DNA of 64,000 bases, taken from the NCBI RefSeq assembly GCF_900496995.4, contig NC_044004.1:53660224-53724223 (forward strand), given 5' to 3'. The translations under genes and the position numbers were made by a program. This stretch comes from Aquila chrysaetos chrysaetos. Taxonomy: Eukaryota > Chordata > Aves > Accipitriformes > Accipitridae. Every line of letters begins with the position of its first letter. The first letter of the stretch is position 1. A model generated the notes under the pieces. The model searched no databases. It was not told where the DNA came from and saw nothing but the letters and a program-made list of their open reading frames with translations. Below, piece by piece: positions 43,170-55,000 of this stretch.

Positions 43170-46100
43170 GTAAGAAGCAACACAACCAAAGTTTACTGCA
43201 GCTGCGCGGGGAAGCAGAGCTCAATAAGGTTGGAAAAAAATAGTAATTCTTTTTTCTCAAGCTTCACTTGAGAAGAAGTGTCCCAGCAAATTCATGTAAC
43301 TTTGATATGTCAATTCAAAGCAGCAACAAGTGCTGTAGACACTCTGAGCTTGCAGCAGGAGGATTTGGTGAGAATTTCTTCATTGCTCCTGCCAAAGCCA
43401 GGCTTCTTGTCACTGGTTTTACTTGTTGGTCTTGTTAAGTCCTCAGCTGTAGGTATCGGTGATATAGCAAAGTGTTAATTTTAGGGTGACTTTCTGGCTG
43501 GCTTTAAAATAATCTGGAGTTTATGTAAATCTGCTTATTTACTAACCAAGCAAATGCTAGTGGAGTAATGTGTTTTACTCTGAATAACCTTATTCACAGC
43601 TGGGAGGGACTTCGAAGAGTAAGCAGTCTGCCCAGGAAGTTTTTTGCACGATCAGGGATAACATCTGTTGAACATAAGCTTGGGATAAAAAAATCAGGCT
43701 GTTGGGAAAAATACAGTGATACGATTAAAAGCCTGATGAGCAGTATTATGTGAAAGATGCAGCTTAGAAGTTCAGAGGGATTCTGGTTTGGTTTTTAGCA
43801 CTTCCAGCTAATTGTATCTTTTTTTTATTAATATGAACAGGTTTTATTTATGTTGGCTTCCCAGTTTGCTTAAAACTTTCCATGTACCCTTTTGGGCTAG
43901 GAAAGAAATAGTATTTGTAAAACAATTCCCGGAAAAGGGAAAAGAAACAAAATTGTATCGAAATTGTCTATTTTCACACTGCATGCTGTTTACATCAGTG
44001 TTAGAACTGTCTATCAGACCTTTTCTGTGTTTTTCTTTCTACTGTAAGGAGCATTGTAGTTTAACTAGAGGTGGAAGTGGATTGACCAGGAAGAGATTTA
44101 GCACAAAATCCTAGTGACTTGTGTGGAGCTAAATTTCCTTCTGGGTTGATTCCACAGTTGTTCGCAGCGAGTGCCACGGAGAGTGCTAGGTACTGAAAGG
44201 ATGAGGAAAGCAGGCAAAATTTATCCAAAATTTCTCTGTCAGAGCAGCTTTAATGAGGTGTTAGCTGATAGGAAAGGATGCAGTAGGTTATTGCAAACTC
44301 AGTGACACAAGTAGGGTAATGTGTTGCTACTATTGAGTTTGCGGAGCAGCAGGGGAAACGGATATAGGAGCAGCATCCTCCAGTGTGACAGCACGGTGAA
44401 ATTTCATCCTGAAGCAATCTGAAGCCCCTAATCTTGGAACTGTTTGATGATTCAAAAATAGTACTGGAGGAATCGATAACTCCCCTTTGGGTGGAAAGCT
44501 TGTGACCGGGTTTGTTTTGCTAATGTTGAATTCTTGTTCCTGCCATCAAATGACCCGTATGTTGTGCGGTGCATTGATTTGTGCTACTGTTAGAACTCCC
44601 ATGCACAAATGCGCACTTTTCTGTACTGTGAGCAGGAAACACTGGGATAAAATGTCAAGAATACTACTCTTCTCGCAAAGTTTATTTCTGAGATAGAAAG
44701 TTGCTAGCACAAGTTAACGTAGATGCATTCTGTGAGGTGTTATTGGCAGTGATACATTGTAATGGCTCTGGCTCTCTAACTAGATGTTAATTTGAGATAT
44801 ATTCATGCCTCAAAGACTTTCAGTCCAGCTGGAGTTAAGAGTCTATGACTAATTTTAAAGAAATGAGGAGTAAATGTCACTGCCAACTTTCCTTCTTCCT
44901 AGTGCAAAGGAGGGTTCTAATTTTAAATCTGTATTTGAAATTATAACAGCATCAGCTATTAGTATTAAGAGGGTTTAATATGCAAAACGTTCTGGTTTTG
45001 GATGTTGATGCTAAAAATTAAATGAAAAGTGTAGATATCTACAACTTTGAACTTTTTTTAAGTGCAGAGTTAGTAACCTGGTTTTGAAAATGCTGTGTGC
45101 AGGAAGCATTGATATGTGACTGTACCAGAAGTCTGCCTTGGAAGGCTTCTGTGGTATCGCAATTCAAGCATGCAAAAGAAAGCTGATGCCCTTCATTCTG
45201 CCTTATCTATTGCCCTTTATTCAGAAGAAAAGCCAATAAACTTATCAACACAAACCACAGGCCAACTTACAAAAGGCTTTAACTACTGGCACCAGGAAAA
45301 TATCAGTGAAAGATTCTGTATGAACACGAGTGCAAAGAACTGAAACAGTATGGTCATGAGACGGTGTCCTTCAGGGGTGTTGCACAGATATGTTCAACTA
45401 TTTGACATTTTAATTGTCTTTTTTTTCTGCTTAAACACTTGCAAATTCATCCCCATAGCATGGATAAATGAAGGTGATCGGTGAAGCTCTTTCTTGCCAC
45501 TGGCAGCCATCAAGGGTTTTGCTTTTCCAGAGCACTTGTGTTCCCTGTCCAGCTGAGATGCCTCCTATGATGATGCTTTTTGAGGTCATCATACAAAACA
45601 CTATCTAAACCAAAACAGGACTTTTCTCTTGGGCTTGACACGTGATAAGCCTCTATTGGCTCTGCTGCAGTAAGCACTAGAGCTTCAGCAGATCTGTATA
45701 ATCTAGCAGAGAAACAAAATCTCCTTGTACCCCACTTGCTACTCCTTATAAGTCTCCTTGAAAACAACCCCTGGCAACTAATTTCCCTGTCAGAGGCAGA
45801 GTGTGTTACTATTAAGGATGGAGTCCAAAGCTTCATTATGGTTGTCACACTGTCTGTAGTTCATCTTACGAAGACGTAGAGTTGCATGACATTACATATT
45901 TGCCATGGTAGTGTGCTGATCCCAAATTCTCTTGTGTTATACCACTAATGCTGTTGTCTTCTGTGCAGGAAAAAAACATTTCCTTCTTAGAATGGGGTGT
46001 TTGAGAGTTGAAATAAGTGGAAAAGATGAGACAACTTGGGGTGAAATTTAGATCTGCACAGGTGGGCAGCGAAAGGGCTGTGATGACTTGTAGCCCCTGA

Positions 46101-47077
46101 GATGGCTCTATGCACAGAGAGGGGGGTGTCACACACTGAGACCATGGGGATGGGGGTGGGTGTCAGTGCCTGCCACCCAACTTTATACATATATTTTATC
46201 CTGCTAGTCTGCCCTGCTCTCTCTTTTTGAGCTTTGCTCAAAATATGAACGGTTTGATGCCCTTCATTTTGGTCCCTGCTCTCTGAGACTGCTGAAGGAG
46301 CTTTACTCTGCTGACTCCAGGGGAGCCTCCAGTGGCACCAGGTCAATTCTGTGCCTAAAAATGAATGGTGCAAATACCTTTCAGTGATTCCAGTCACCAA
46401 TAACCATCCTGACACCCTACTGAAACTTTTCGTTAAATGCAATAAATGTATTGCCTAAAGCCTCTGGTTTGGTTTCGATTTGGGTTTGGGGCGGGGGGGG
46501 TGTTTTGATTTTTTTTTTTTTTTTTTTTTCCTTTAAGCCATGTAATAAACTCCAGTGACTAGAAAACTATTCTGACCTGATCTAAATTGCTAGAGTCTGT
46601 TTAGGACAGAAGCCTAATGGTTATATGATTTTGTGTAGTCTGGGGTAAATATTGTGCCAGAATGTAGGCAGGAGTTTGTTACTCACTGAGGAGGTCTGTC
46701 ATGTGGACAGCCAGGGTATGCTTTCAAGCCAGAGCTGGAGGGAACGTAAGGAGCATGTAGAGCCCGCATGGGTGCTCTGCAAGGAGTGCATTTCCCCTCC
46801 CGAGCACACTATTGATCTCAAGGAAATGAAATGCCAGGAAGATGGAAGCATTGCTCACTTGAAAGGATAAGGAAGGGGCTGAGAACTGAATTAGCGAGGA
46901 AAGGAGGGCATCCCGGTCTTTCGATCTAGGAGCTCTTTATTCAGTGTGCCCAGTATTATAAAACTTGACAAGCGCAAACCCACTGCCATTGAAAGCAAAA
47001 GCACAAAGGTGTCAAAGGGTCAGTCTTGCTTTTCTGCATATGCTTCATCTTAAAAATCTGTTTGTATTTATTTGCAG
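43170..47077 (+). other. PDLIM5: PDLIM5 intron
   Basis: 3.9-kb intron. A G-run plus T-run lies at about 46492-46530. The minus-strand ORF 45987-46442 has no recognisable product. No repeat family is seen. Confidence 0.85.
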
Positions 47078-47193
47078 ATTACTATGCCCTCTTCGGTACT
47101 ATGTGCCATGGCTGTGAATTCCCCATTGAAGCTGGAGACAGGTTTCTTGAAGCTCTGGGCCACACTTGGCATGACACTTGCTTTGTATGCTCA
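47078..47193 (+). CDS. PDLIM5: PDLIM5 exon: LIM2 end and first half of LIM3 (116 nt)
   Basis: The acceptor TTTATTTGCAG and donor TGCTCA|GTAAGT bound a phase 1 to 0 exon. The product (D)[20 protein letters not shown] and [18 protein letters not shown] supplies the last Asp ligand of LIM2, the first C-x2-C of LIM3 (CHGC) and its WHxxC plus FVC ligands. It is nearly identical to human ENH. Confidence 0.98.
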
Positions 47194-47830
47194 GTAAGTA
47201 AAGCTAGTCTACATTTTAAACAAACCCATGGCAGCAATGCTTGTGCTAACCTGACCCATATGGGAGTTAACAGCTATAGCCTCTTTCAATCCTCTGAGCC
47301 CAAACAAAAAGCACTTTCCCAGTTATTTGGAAGGTGTGTTGCTATTGTGAGCCTTTGGCACCGGTCCAGAGGAGTTGGCCTGGATTGCAGCCATGTGTCC
47401 TAGCATTTAACCCTTGACGTTTACTTCCTCGGAGCAAGCGTTGAAGGCCATACAGGAATGGGCAGCGTTCCCAAAGTAGCAAGAGTGCTTTTGACATAAA
47501 GGCACTGTAGCCAAAGTATCACCTGCTAATATTGTATGACAAAACCCCCCCCCCCCTCCAATCCTAATGGTTGGATGGTTTTGTTTTTTTTAAATGCTGA
47601 GCCTAACTCTGCTCCCAGTCAAGAACCTGTTTACTTAAAGAAAGGAAGGTTATGCTTACATCAACCATTAGTATTACATCAAAAAGAGTATCTCTAACAA
47701 AAAGGTAATAACTCTTACTGTTTGAATATATTTGTGCATAGAACAATGCCACGATTTGGCATTCTGAATAATGTATGGTGTCATACATCCATCTGAATTG
47801 AGTGATCTTTTCTTTTTTATCCCATTTCAG
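47194..47830 (+). other. PDLIM5: PDLIM5 intron
   Basis: 637-nt intron with a C-run at about 47546-47556. It ends at CCCATTTCAG. Confidence 0.92.
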
Positions 47831-47920
47831 GTATGTAGTGACAGTCTGGAGGGTCAGACTTTCTTCTCCAAGAAGGACAAGCCACTATGCAAGAAACATG
47901 CTCATTCCATCAACATCTGA
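47831..47920 (+). CDS. PDLIM5: PDLIM5 terminal coding exon: LIM3 end and stop
   Basis: The acceptor CCCATTTCAG opens a phase-0 exon whose 29 codons read [20 protein letters not shown] and KKHAHSINI, followed by TGA at 47918-47920. This completes LIM3: C-x2-C shared with the previous exon, and LCxxH at the end. The human protein ends HAHSVNF, so only the last few residues differ. The 3' UTR follows in the same exon. Confidence 0.98.
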   Translation, partial: VCSDSLEGQTFFSKKDKPLCKKHAHSINI

Positions 47921-48241
47921 TACTTGGAGCTCATCTTGTGTAACAAATGTACTTAGCAGAAAGAAAGGTTAAAATGTCCATGTTCAATAATTGGTTAAAA
48001 ATATTTATCTATGATTTTCTAGAATGGAAGAGAGACGTGAAAACTTGCGGAGGGGGTTGTACACTAATTTTTGGAGCATTTTTCAGTTAGGGTTTTGCTT
48101 CATAAAAAGATAGGAATTGGGAATTGCACCCAAGCCAAGTGATTACAGTGCCTTTACCTCTACACTTGGCACATTATTATTGGTTTCATGATTTTATGAC
48201 CACATTTATATCTGCTTCAGTATAAGTGAAACGTCCATAAA

Positions 48242-48293
48242 AATAAATACCTGATATTAGAAGTCTTGGTTTTGCTGCTATTCAACAAATAAA
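48242..48293 (+). promoter_or_regulatory. PDLIM5: proximal poly(A) signals of PDLIM5
   Basis: AATAAA at 48242-48247 and again at 48288-48293, followed at about 48328-48355 by TTGTGCTGATGTTTTTTT and GTGTGTCT, a G/T-rich downstream element. Predicted cleavage near 48310-48320, giving a short 3' UTR of about 0.4 kb. Confidence 0.65.
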
Positions 48294-50548
48294 AGGAGAT
48301 CAGCTTCAGCGATCCAGATCACTTTATTGTGCTGATGTTTTTTTAAAGTGTGTCTAGAAGTATTGCAGCTCAGCTCCATTAAAAGGAACTCAAAGCAAAG
48401 ATAAGATTACACAGAATATATAGTTCAACAACTGATATTTTTATCTGATACTCATATACATGAAGCCTCCTGCACAATTACATGTACCTGTGCCTTTGCA
48501 GTTAAATCTCTGATGGGTCTGCAAAGGACAGAGATTTTTTACAAAGCAGTTAAGTGGGGCGGTGGCTATGCTGGTGAACAAGAATAGTTTAGAAGATGCT
48601 ACTTCAAAAACGTAAATGGGAAACTCTTCCTTAACTCGTGTAATACCAGAACACTAGCCAAAAATACCTGCTAGTGAAGGTGTGTCTGACAGGATGGAAA
48701 TGTCAGAGCCGATCTTAAAAATAAGGGAGCAAGGAGTTACGCTCTTATTGCAGTTCAGGTTTTAGGTAGTTTTAAGTGCCTTAGAAAGGGGAAATTGCAC
48801 TGACTCTGCAGGTAACAGTGGTTTATATCAAGTATGTGAGATTGGTGTTGAATGAGGGAAACTGAAGTGCAACTGAGGACATTGTTTTTTCTCTCAGTAC
48901 ATTCTTTACCATGTAGCTCATGAGTATGTATATTGGTGGTGTGCCAGGTAGCGTACCGAAAACTTACTTTCTTGCTCAGCTGTTATGATTTTTATTAGTT
49001 TAGGTTTTATTTCTCTCTTTTTCCTCCAGATGTAGGGAATATCTTGTTGAATAATATAATATTGTTAGGCAGCTCAGTATCTCTCAGTTCTTGCAAGGGA
49101 GCAGAGAGACAATGCTGTCATTATGCATTTACTGCGAGCCAGGAGACATAGCCAATTCTGTCGCTGGATATGAATTTGTCCTCCCCACAGAGAGTCAGCG
49201 CAAGACCTGTGCACCAGCTAAGTCCCACTTAACTTCAAATTAAGCCTTAAATGACATGGAGCAATTTTAGGCAGATAGGGAAGAGTTGGTAACCGTTTGC
49301 ATAGGGTGAATTTCGCTCCAGCAGAGTTGCACAACAGAGAAGGGGGCCCTGTCAGGGCCAGATCAGATTCCTGAAGGAAACTGAATTTCCATGCTATTTA
49401 ATTCAACTGGGATGTCAGGGCTGAATTGTTAGTCTTTAGTGCTCTTTCCAGTAGACATTAAAAATAACCATTTACTGGTTTTGTTGTTGTGGGGGTTTTG
49501 TTGGTTTTTTTGTTGTTGTTGGGTTTTTTTAATCATACAAAGGACAGGTTCGTCCGTAAAACCATGGGGAAAATCACAAAAAATTGCCGTGGTTGAGTAA
49601 AGCAATTGTAACAAGGAACGTCAACAAAAGAGGGGGAAAGAAAACCAAAATTGCTGTGCTGAAATATGAAAAGATATTTGGCTTTCTTATTAATTCAGCA
49701 AGACAGGTTCATGTTGTGGGGCTCTTTGACTTTACTTCCTGGAGTTGTTTTTCTTCAATACTACCACGTTTCTTTTTGTAACTTATGGTGGTACAGAAGA
49801 AATGGCATAAAGCTGTTTAAAATGTTTACACTCTTGTAGATGTACCCTTTTGTGAGTTTGGCTGAAAATCAGAAGGGTGGAAGCAGACTGGACAAGATAT
49901 GGTAATACATGAGCCAGGTTGCTTTTGAAATTAGGTGGAATGTGGAGAAATGAGACCTAGAGACTAGGTTTCAGCGGAGCTATATTGCACATGCATGAGG
50001 AAAGAGGATGGGAATGCACAGGATGAGGCGTTCAGTAATTTCTGCAATTCAAACCTCGCTCTTTTAAAGTAAGATAGAAACTTTACAGTTTTTCATTGTT
50101 CTTAAAATCAAATTGAATTTTGTTTAGTTTCATAATTTTGATTGGAATTATATTTCTTAGTCCATATGCTCTAGGGTTTGAAATTTTGCAGTTGTTAATG
50201 AATTTGAGGACAAAAGCCTGAAAGGCTCTGATAGTACTGCTTCATTTAGCTGCTTTGCCTTTTAATTTCTGCTTTTATCTATTTGTTTAAAATTTAAAAG
50301 GAAGCATAGAGTCACTGATACATAATGAATATTTAATGGCTCTACCAAATTATATAGATCAACTAAAAGGAACATAATTTTTATCGTTATTTTAATAAGT
50401 GAGATTTTAGTAGAGCACTTTATAATAATGCCATATATCTCACTGAATATTTATTACCTTTTTTTGTTTAGGACTATTTCATACTGGTATCTTTGTATTT
50501 TGTTTTATTTGTAAGCCTGCATATTTACCTCTAGAATCTTTGGTGTGT

Positions 50549-50655
50549 AAGTGTGTGTATGTGTATGTATTTATATGTACTTCTCTACACATGCACACAT
50601 ATGCATGTACATTGAGAGACATAGGTATATATGCACATATACATATGTATATTTG
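50549..50655. repeat. degenerate TG/TA/CA dinucleotide repeat
   Basis: Alternating purine-pyrimidine stretch of GTGTGTATGT, CACATATGCATG and ATACATATGTATAT units, in the presumed 3' UTR. Confidence 0.8.
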
Positions 50656-50972
50656 ACTGCAGACTTGACGTAGTGAAAAATCGGCACCGTTCCATCATCA
50701 CTTGGGGATTTTGTGATACTTCCAACTAATTTTCATACAACACGTATAGCATTCATGTTTTGAGGGAACGTTAGAAAGTCAGGAGAGACATGTTAGTAAC
50801 CTAACTACTGTAGTTTTTTGCATGCATTTTCAGTCAGTAATTATTTTTCTTCCAAAACTGCCTGTAAGCGAATCGGGTTTAACTCTGTTTGAAGGTAGAA
50901 GGTCTTTGTAAGTGAATAATTGAATCACGATGAAAGTTTCAGTATATTGTAACTAAATAATTCAGAATTATG

Positions 50973-50980
50973 TGTAAATA
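50973..50980 (+). promoter_or_regulatory. PDLIM5: Pumilio (PUF) binding motif in 3' UTR
   Basis: TGTAAATA matches the consensus UGUANAUA exactly and lies 23 nt before the distal poly(A) signal. Function is inferred only. Confidence 0.35.
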
Positions 50981-51002
50981 TAAATGCTTAATATAACAAT
51001 GC

Positions 51003-51008
51003 AATAAA
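51003..51008 (+). promoter_or_regulatory. PDLIM5: distal poly(A) signal of PDLIM5
   Basis: Canonical AATAAA followed within 20-40 nt by a textbook G/T-rich element (GAGTGGTGGTTCAGTGTGTG...). This is the strongest poly(A) context in the region. Confidence 0.75.
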
Positions 51009-51025
51009 CTTAAAAGCAAAAGTTG

Positions 51026-51495
51026 AGTGGTGGTTCAGTGTGTGTTGGTCTGTTCAGTTGTGTACCTGTTTCTTCATGGAGCTACTCGCATCATCTAGCC
51101 ATATGAGTGGCTTTGCAAACAAGAGTAAAAAGGGGAACTACACCAATTCACAGATTACTTGCTTGAAATGCCTTTTTTTTTTTTTCTTCATTGTTTTACG
51201 CTAAACAACCAGCTTAAGTCCTGGTGATTTCCTTGCTTGTGGCTAATGGTCCTTGGCATCAAATTTTGGCTGTTCATGTTTGCAAATTTAATTATAATTA
51301 AAAAACCAAACCAAACAAATAAACCCAACACAAAACCCCCAACTCTCTATCTGTCCTCAGTTGTTTTGTGGTTGTTGGATGTTTTCTTCTTCTGAATCAT
51401 AGTCAGTAAAAGAAAGTTGTGATTGTACACATGAATAGATATCATTTGAGTTGCTTGTTCTTCAGGTTTTTTTGGTTGAATGGAGGTTTGCTTTA
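51026..51495. other. PDLIM5 downstream flank
   Basis: Short intergenic stretch with a T-run (51172-51185) and an AAACCAAAC-type low-complexity patch (51300-51345). Nothing coding seen. Confidence 0.7.
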
Positions 51496-52068
51496 CAGAA
51501 AAGGACCTGGGGGTCCTGGTGGACACCAAGTTGACCATGAGCCAGTGATGTCTCCTTTGTGACGAGGAAGACCACCAGCCTCCTGGGGTCCATTAGGTGG
51601 AGCATTGCCAGCAGATTGAGGGAGGTGATCCTTCTTCTCTGCTCAGCCTTGGTGAGACACATCTGGAGTGCTGGGTCCAGCGCTGGTCTCACCAGTACAA
51701 GAGAGACATGGACGTACTGGACTGAAGAGCTAGGAAGATGATTAAGGGCCTGGAGCATTTGTCATACAAGGAGAGGCTGAGAGAGCTGGTACTGTTCAGC
51801 CTGGAGAAGAGCAGACTTGGGGGGGACCTCATCCATGTGTACAAATATCTGGAAGGGGGAGTAAAGAAGATGGAGCCAGACTTGGCTCAGTGGTACATAG
51901 TGACAGGACAACCATGAGGATGGTCAAACACTGGCACAAGTTGCCCAGAGAGATTGCAGAGTCTCTGCCCTTGGAGATACTCGCAACCCAACTGGACACG
52001 GCCTTTGGACTAGACAAGGTCCCTTAATTTCCAAAGGTCACTTCCAACCTTGGTGAGTCTCTGATTCT
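51496..52068 (+). mobile_element. CR1 LINE 3' fragment, degraded
   Basis: Begins in the ORF2 C-terminal region (AAGGACCTGGGGGTCCTGGT) and continues through CR1 landmarks such as GAGAGGCTGAGAGAGCTGG and TTCAGCCTGGAGAAGAG to a CR1-type end (CACTTCCAACCTTGGTGAGT, then GATTCT). Many stops and indels indicate an older copy than the one at 34850. 5'-truncated. Boundaries approximate. Confidence 0.9.
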
Positions 52069-55000
52069 CCATCTTTTCTCAAAATGGAATGAAAGATGAA
52101 AATATGGTGTTGAACACTGTAGAACATGTAACGATGGAAAACTCAGTATTGACCGATTCCTATTTATTTGCTATTTTACTTCATTCTACTGCCCATCTAG
52201 AATACTTTGCAATGCTTGTTTAGAAGCATTTAATATTTTTCCTAAGTTGAGACTGTTCAAGGAAATATTGCCTGCTCTGGCAAGCATTATCTGGTACTGT
52301 ACTTAGCCTTGGCACACAGCAGTCTCCACTTTCAGCATGGGATACTTAACTGTCTACTATAACATGGCCAATTACTTCATGATAACACCAACCTGGTGAG
52401 ACTCTCCTTAGCTGAGTATCTCTTAACTAGGCAAATGCACTGCTGTTTTCTACCTTTATTTACACAAGCAAAGGAAAACACTGCACACAGCTCTATAAAA
52501 TTTAGAGGCAACTTTACAGAAAACTTGCCTTCCCTCCAGTGTTTAGGCTATGGATGAGACAAACGCAAGTCTATTTGCAAACAGTATATTAAACTCCAGA
52601 AGCCAAACTTTTAAAAGCATCAAGTCTGCATTTGACGTTTTAATGGCAAAGGTTTGGTTTCTATCAATCACAACGTCATGTAACATTAAAATGCACCGAC
52701 AAAAAAAAGAGATCTGTCATTCATTCATTAAGACACTGTAATCCAGTGTAAGATTTATAGGCTTAAAACTCAACGGTGTGTTTTCACAATAAATCCACTT
52801 TCACTGCTCAGCACAGAACAAATCTCTCTGTCACTCAAAATGTTTGCTGGTCAAAATGCCCTGTATGAGATCTTCAAAGGGTTTTTCACAAAATTGCATA
52901 TAAATCCTTTTACCAGCAAAGGCTTAATTTAGGTTCGAGTTTTACTTTCTCAGGACATTGGTTAATATCTTGTGCTCAGACAAGATCTTGGTTATATCAG
53001 AAACACATAGGGCCCTAATTTATTATTAGCAGTCTGGTGTTAATTAGGGGGAATTACCAGAAATAGTTTGCTTGATGGAAATTTATTATGGGATCACACT
53101 TTACTGATGGCAAAATAGGAGTCACTGAAAGAGTGCAGCTCCTTCTCATAACCAACTAATTAATAAGGTGCCAAAATTCCTCTGAGAAGGGTTTGGTCCT
53201 AACTATGGGAACCTCACAGAGCAAATGGTTCCTGTGCAGTATTTAAAATTTAAAAGAGGAAAAGAGAGAGGAGAAAAAGCTGCCCAGCAGAAGTCTCAAA
53301 AGTGGTACAGCTTTTTCTTGAATTTATGAAAGAAAATATTTAGCTGTGTTTCCAAGCTCATTAAAGAATTGCTTTTCCAAGACAGAAAAACAACAGCTAG
53401 TTTATAATCTCATTTGGTATGCTTGAACTTGGTTTTCAGTTTTACTTGTGCATACTGTACATTACTGCTTGTAATTTTATGAATTGGGCTTATAATGAGC
53501 TTTTATATTGCTCTTTATTGCTTTGCCTAAAGATCTTTTTCATTATCATTTGCCATGAAAGTTGAGGTTGGCATAGATAGGAAACTTGTGTTGATGACTG
53601 AAAAATAGGGCAAAGTATTCACATCTCTGATAAGCCCAAATCTAGTGCGTGTATGGCAGTTTGGGGACAGAAAAACACTGTCTGTTGTTAAGGGTCTTAT
53701 GAAAGTTTTATTTGTGTCAGAATGGCATGTTATAGTAAGATGGAGTGCAAGCAAAAATGTCTCTAAAGAAATTTTAAATCACCATGCTAAAATTTAAATA
53801 TTGCTGATTTGCAAAAATATTTTCCGTAAGATTTTTTTTCAAAAATATTTAAGGTGGTAAGGTATGCAAGTTGTAATAAAAGGCTTTTGTATTTACACTG
53901 GAAATACCTTAAACTCTTTAAAAATATCTAGTGTTTGGGGTATGTTTTAAAAGGTTTCTCCTATACTGTGAAACTAAGGGTTGTGTCATTGTGCTCTGAC
54001 TAATATTCACACTTTCCCTAGGATGACAGTTACTTCCTTTTCAGTACTCATGTACTCATGGCTTCGCTTCCCATTTTTCTTACTGTTGGGCAGTGCCGTT
54101 GTTTGTTTTAAAGTATTTCAGTACAAGATAATCCTGTCACATGTGTCCCTTATTTCTCTTTGTGATGCATCAATGAAATGTCAAATATTCCTTTGGTAAA
54201 TATAAACTTGCACTAAATTTTGGCACGCTTCTGAAGTGTCAAGTTTTCCCACCCAGAAGTTTCCGCTGGAAAAATAGCTCAAGATACTAGACCAAAGCAG
54301 TAATTCTATCCTACATAAACTCTTTCTTTCCCTTGAAATCCATCAAGCAGAAGGGAAACACATGAAAACAAGTGTAGGGCCAAAATCATTGAAAACCTAA
54401 GCAGATACAGCCTCACTGATTTCAACTTATTCCCCTCCAAATTAAAAATGACTGGTGTCAAAGCTGTGTTAATTTTATGCTTACATTTGCCCAGTGAGTG
54501 GGATCAGAATTAAACTAAAGGATCTGGGTCCTTGGTTTTAGCAGGATTTCCATTAAGTGTCACAAATCTACTTGAAGGAATGCTCTCATTTGGTAGATGA
54601 CAAAACAGTTGAGTACCATGCTACCCAGAGACAGGAACATCACTACAAGAAGTAAAACTGCTTCCTAATGGTGTATTTCATTTCTCAAATCTCGGATGTT
54701 GAGTGTCTCTGGACGAACCATAACAGGTTAGGTAAGAAAGTGAAAATCTTTCCCTGATGCTAATCTGCCTACACTGGCACCTTGCTGATTCAATGAAATT
54801 TAATTGAATTGTTATACACTTCCACTGAAATAGAACATAAAATTTTTGTACTCATCCTGTGCTTGGATCAATATTCTCTGAGAATAAAAGGGATGGTAAG
54901 TTAATAAATGATTTGGCTCTGCATGAAAGATGAACTATTGGCATTTGCACTAAGTTGAGGTACTCTTTGTAGGTTTTAACCATATCAGCGTTCTTCAGCT

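Larger units (their letters stand above)
1..51025 (+). other. PDLIM5: PDLIM5 gene, 3' portion (5' end outside the window)
   Basis: PDLIM5 (Enigma homologue, ENH) is a cytoskeletal adaptor. Its N-terminal PDZ domain binds alpha-actinin at Z-discs and stress fibres, and its three C-terminal LIM domains bind kinases such as protein kinase C isoforms (family knowledge). I identify it because the joined exons at 34651, 41875, 43049, 47078 and 47831 give the complete ENH LIM tail, nearly identical to the human protein as I remember it, ending in HAHSINI and a stop. All junctions have AG acceptors and GT donors with matching phases. The PDZ domain and first linker exons lie upstream. Span ends at the distal poly(A) site. 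Confidence 0.97.
47921..51025 (+). other. PDLIM5: PDLIM5 3' UTR (long form)
   Basis: About 3.1 kb from the stop to the distal poly(A) signal at 51003. It becomes markedly AT-rich after about 50 kb, which is common in long 3' UTRs. It contains a proximal AATAAA pair, a Pumilio-type element at 50973 and a TG/TA-rich stretch. That both poly(A) sites are used is inference. Confidence 0.7.
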
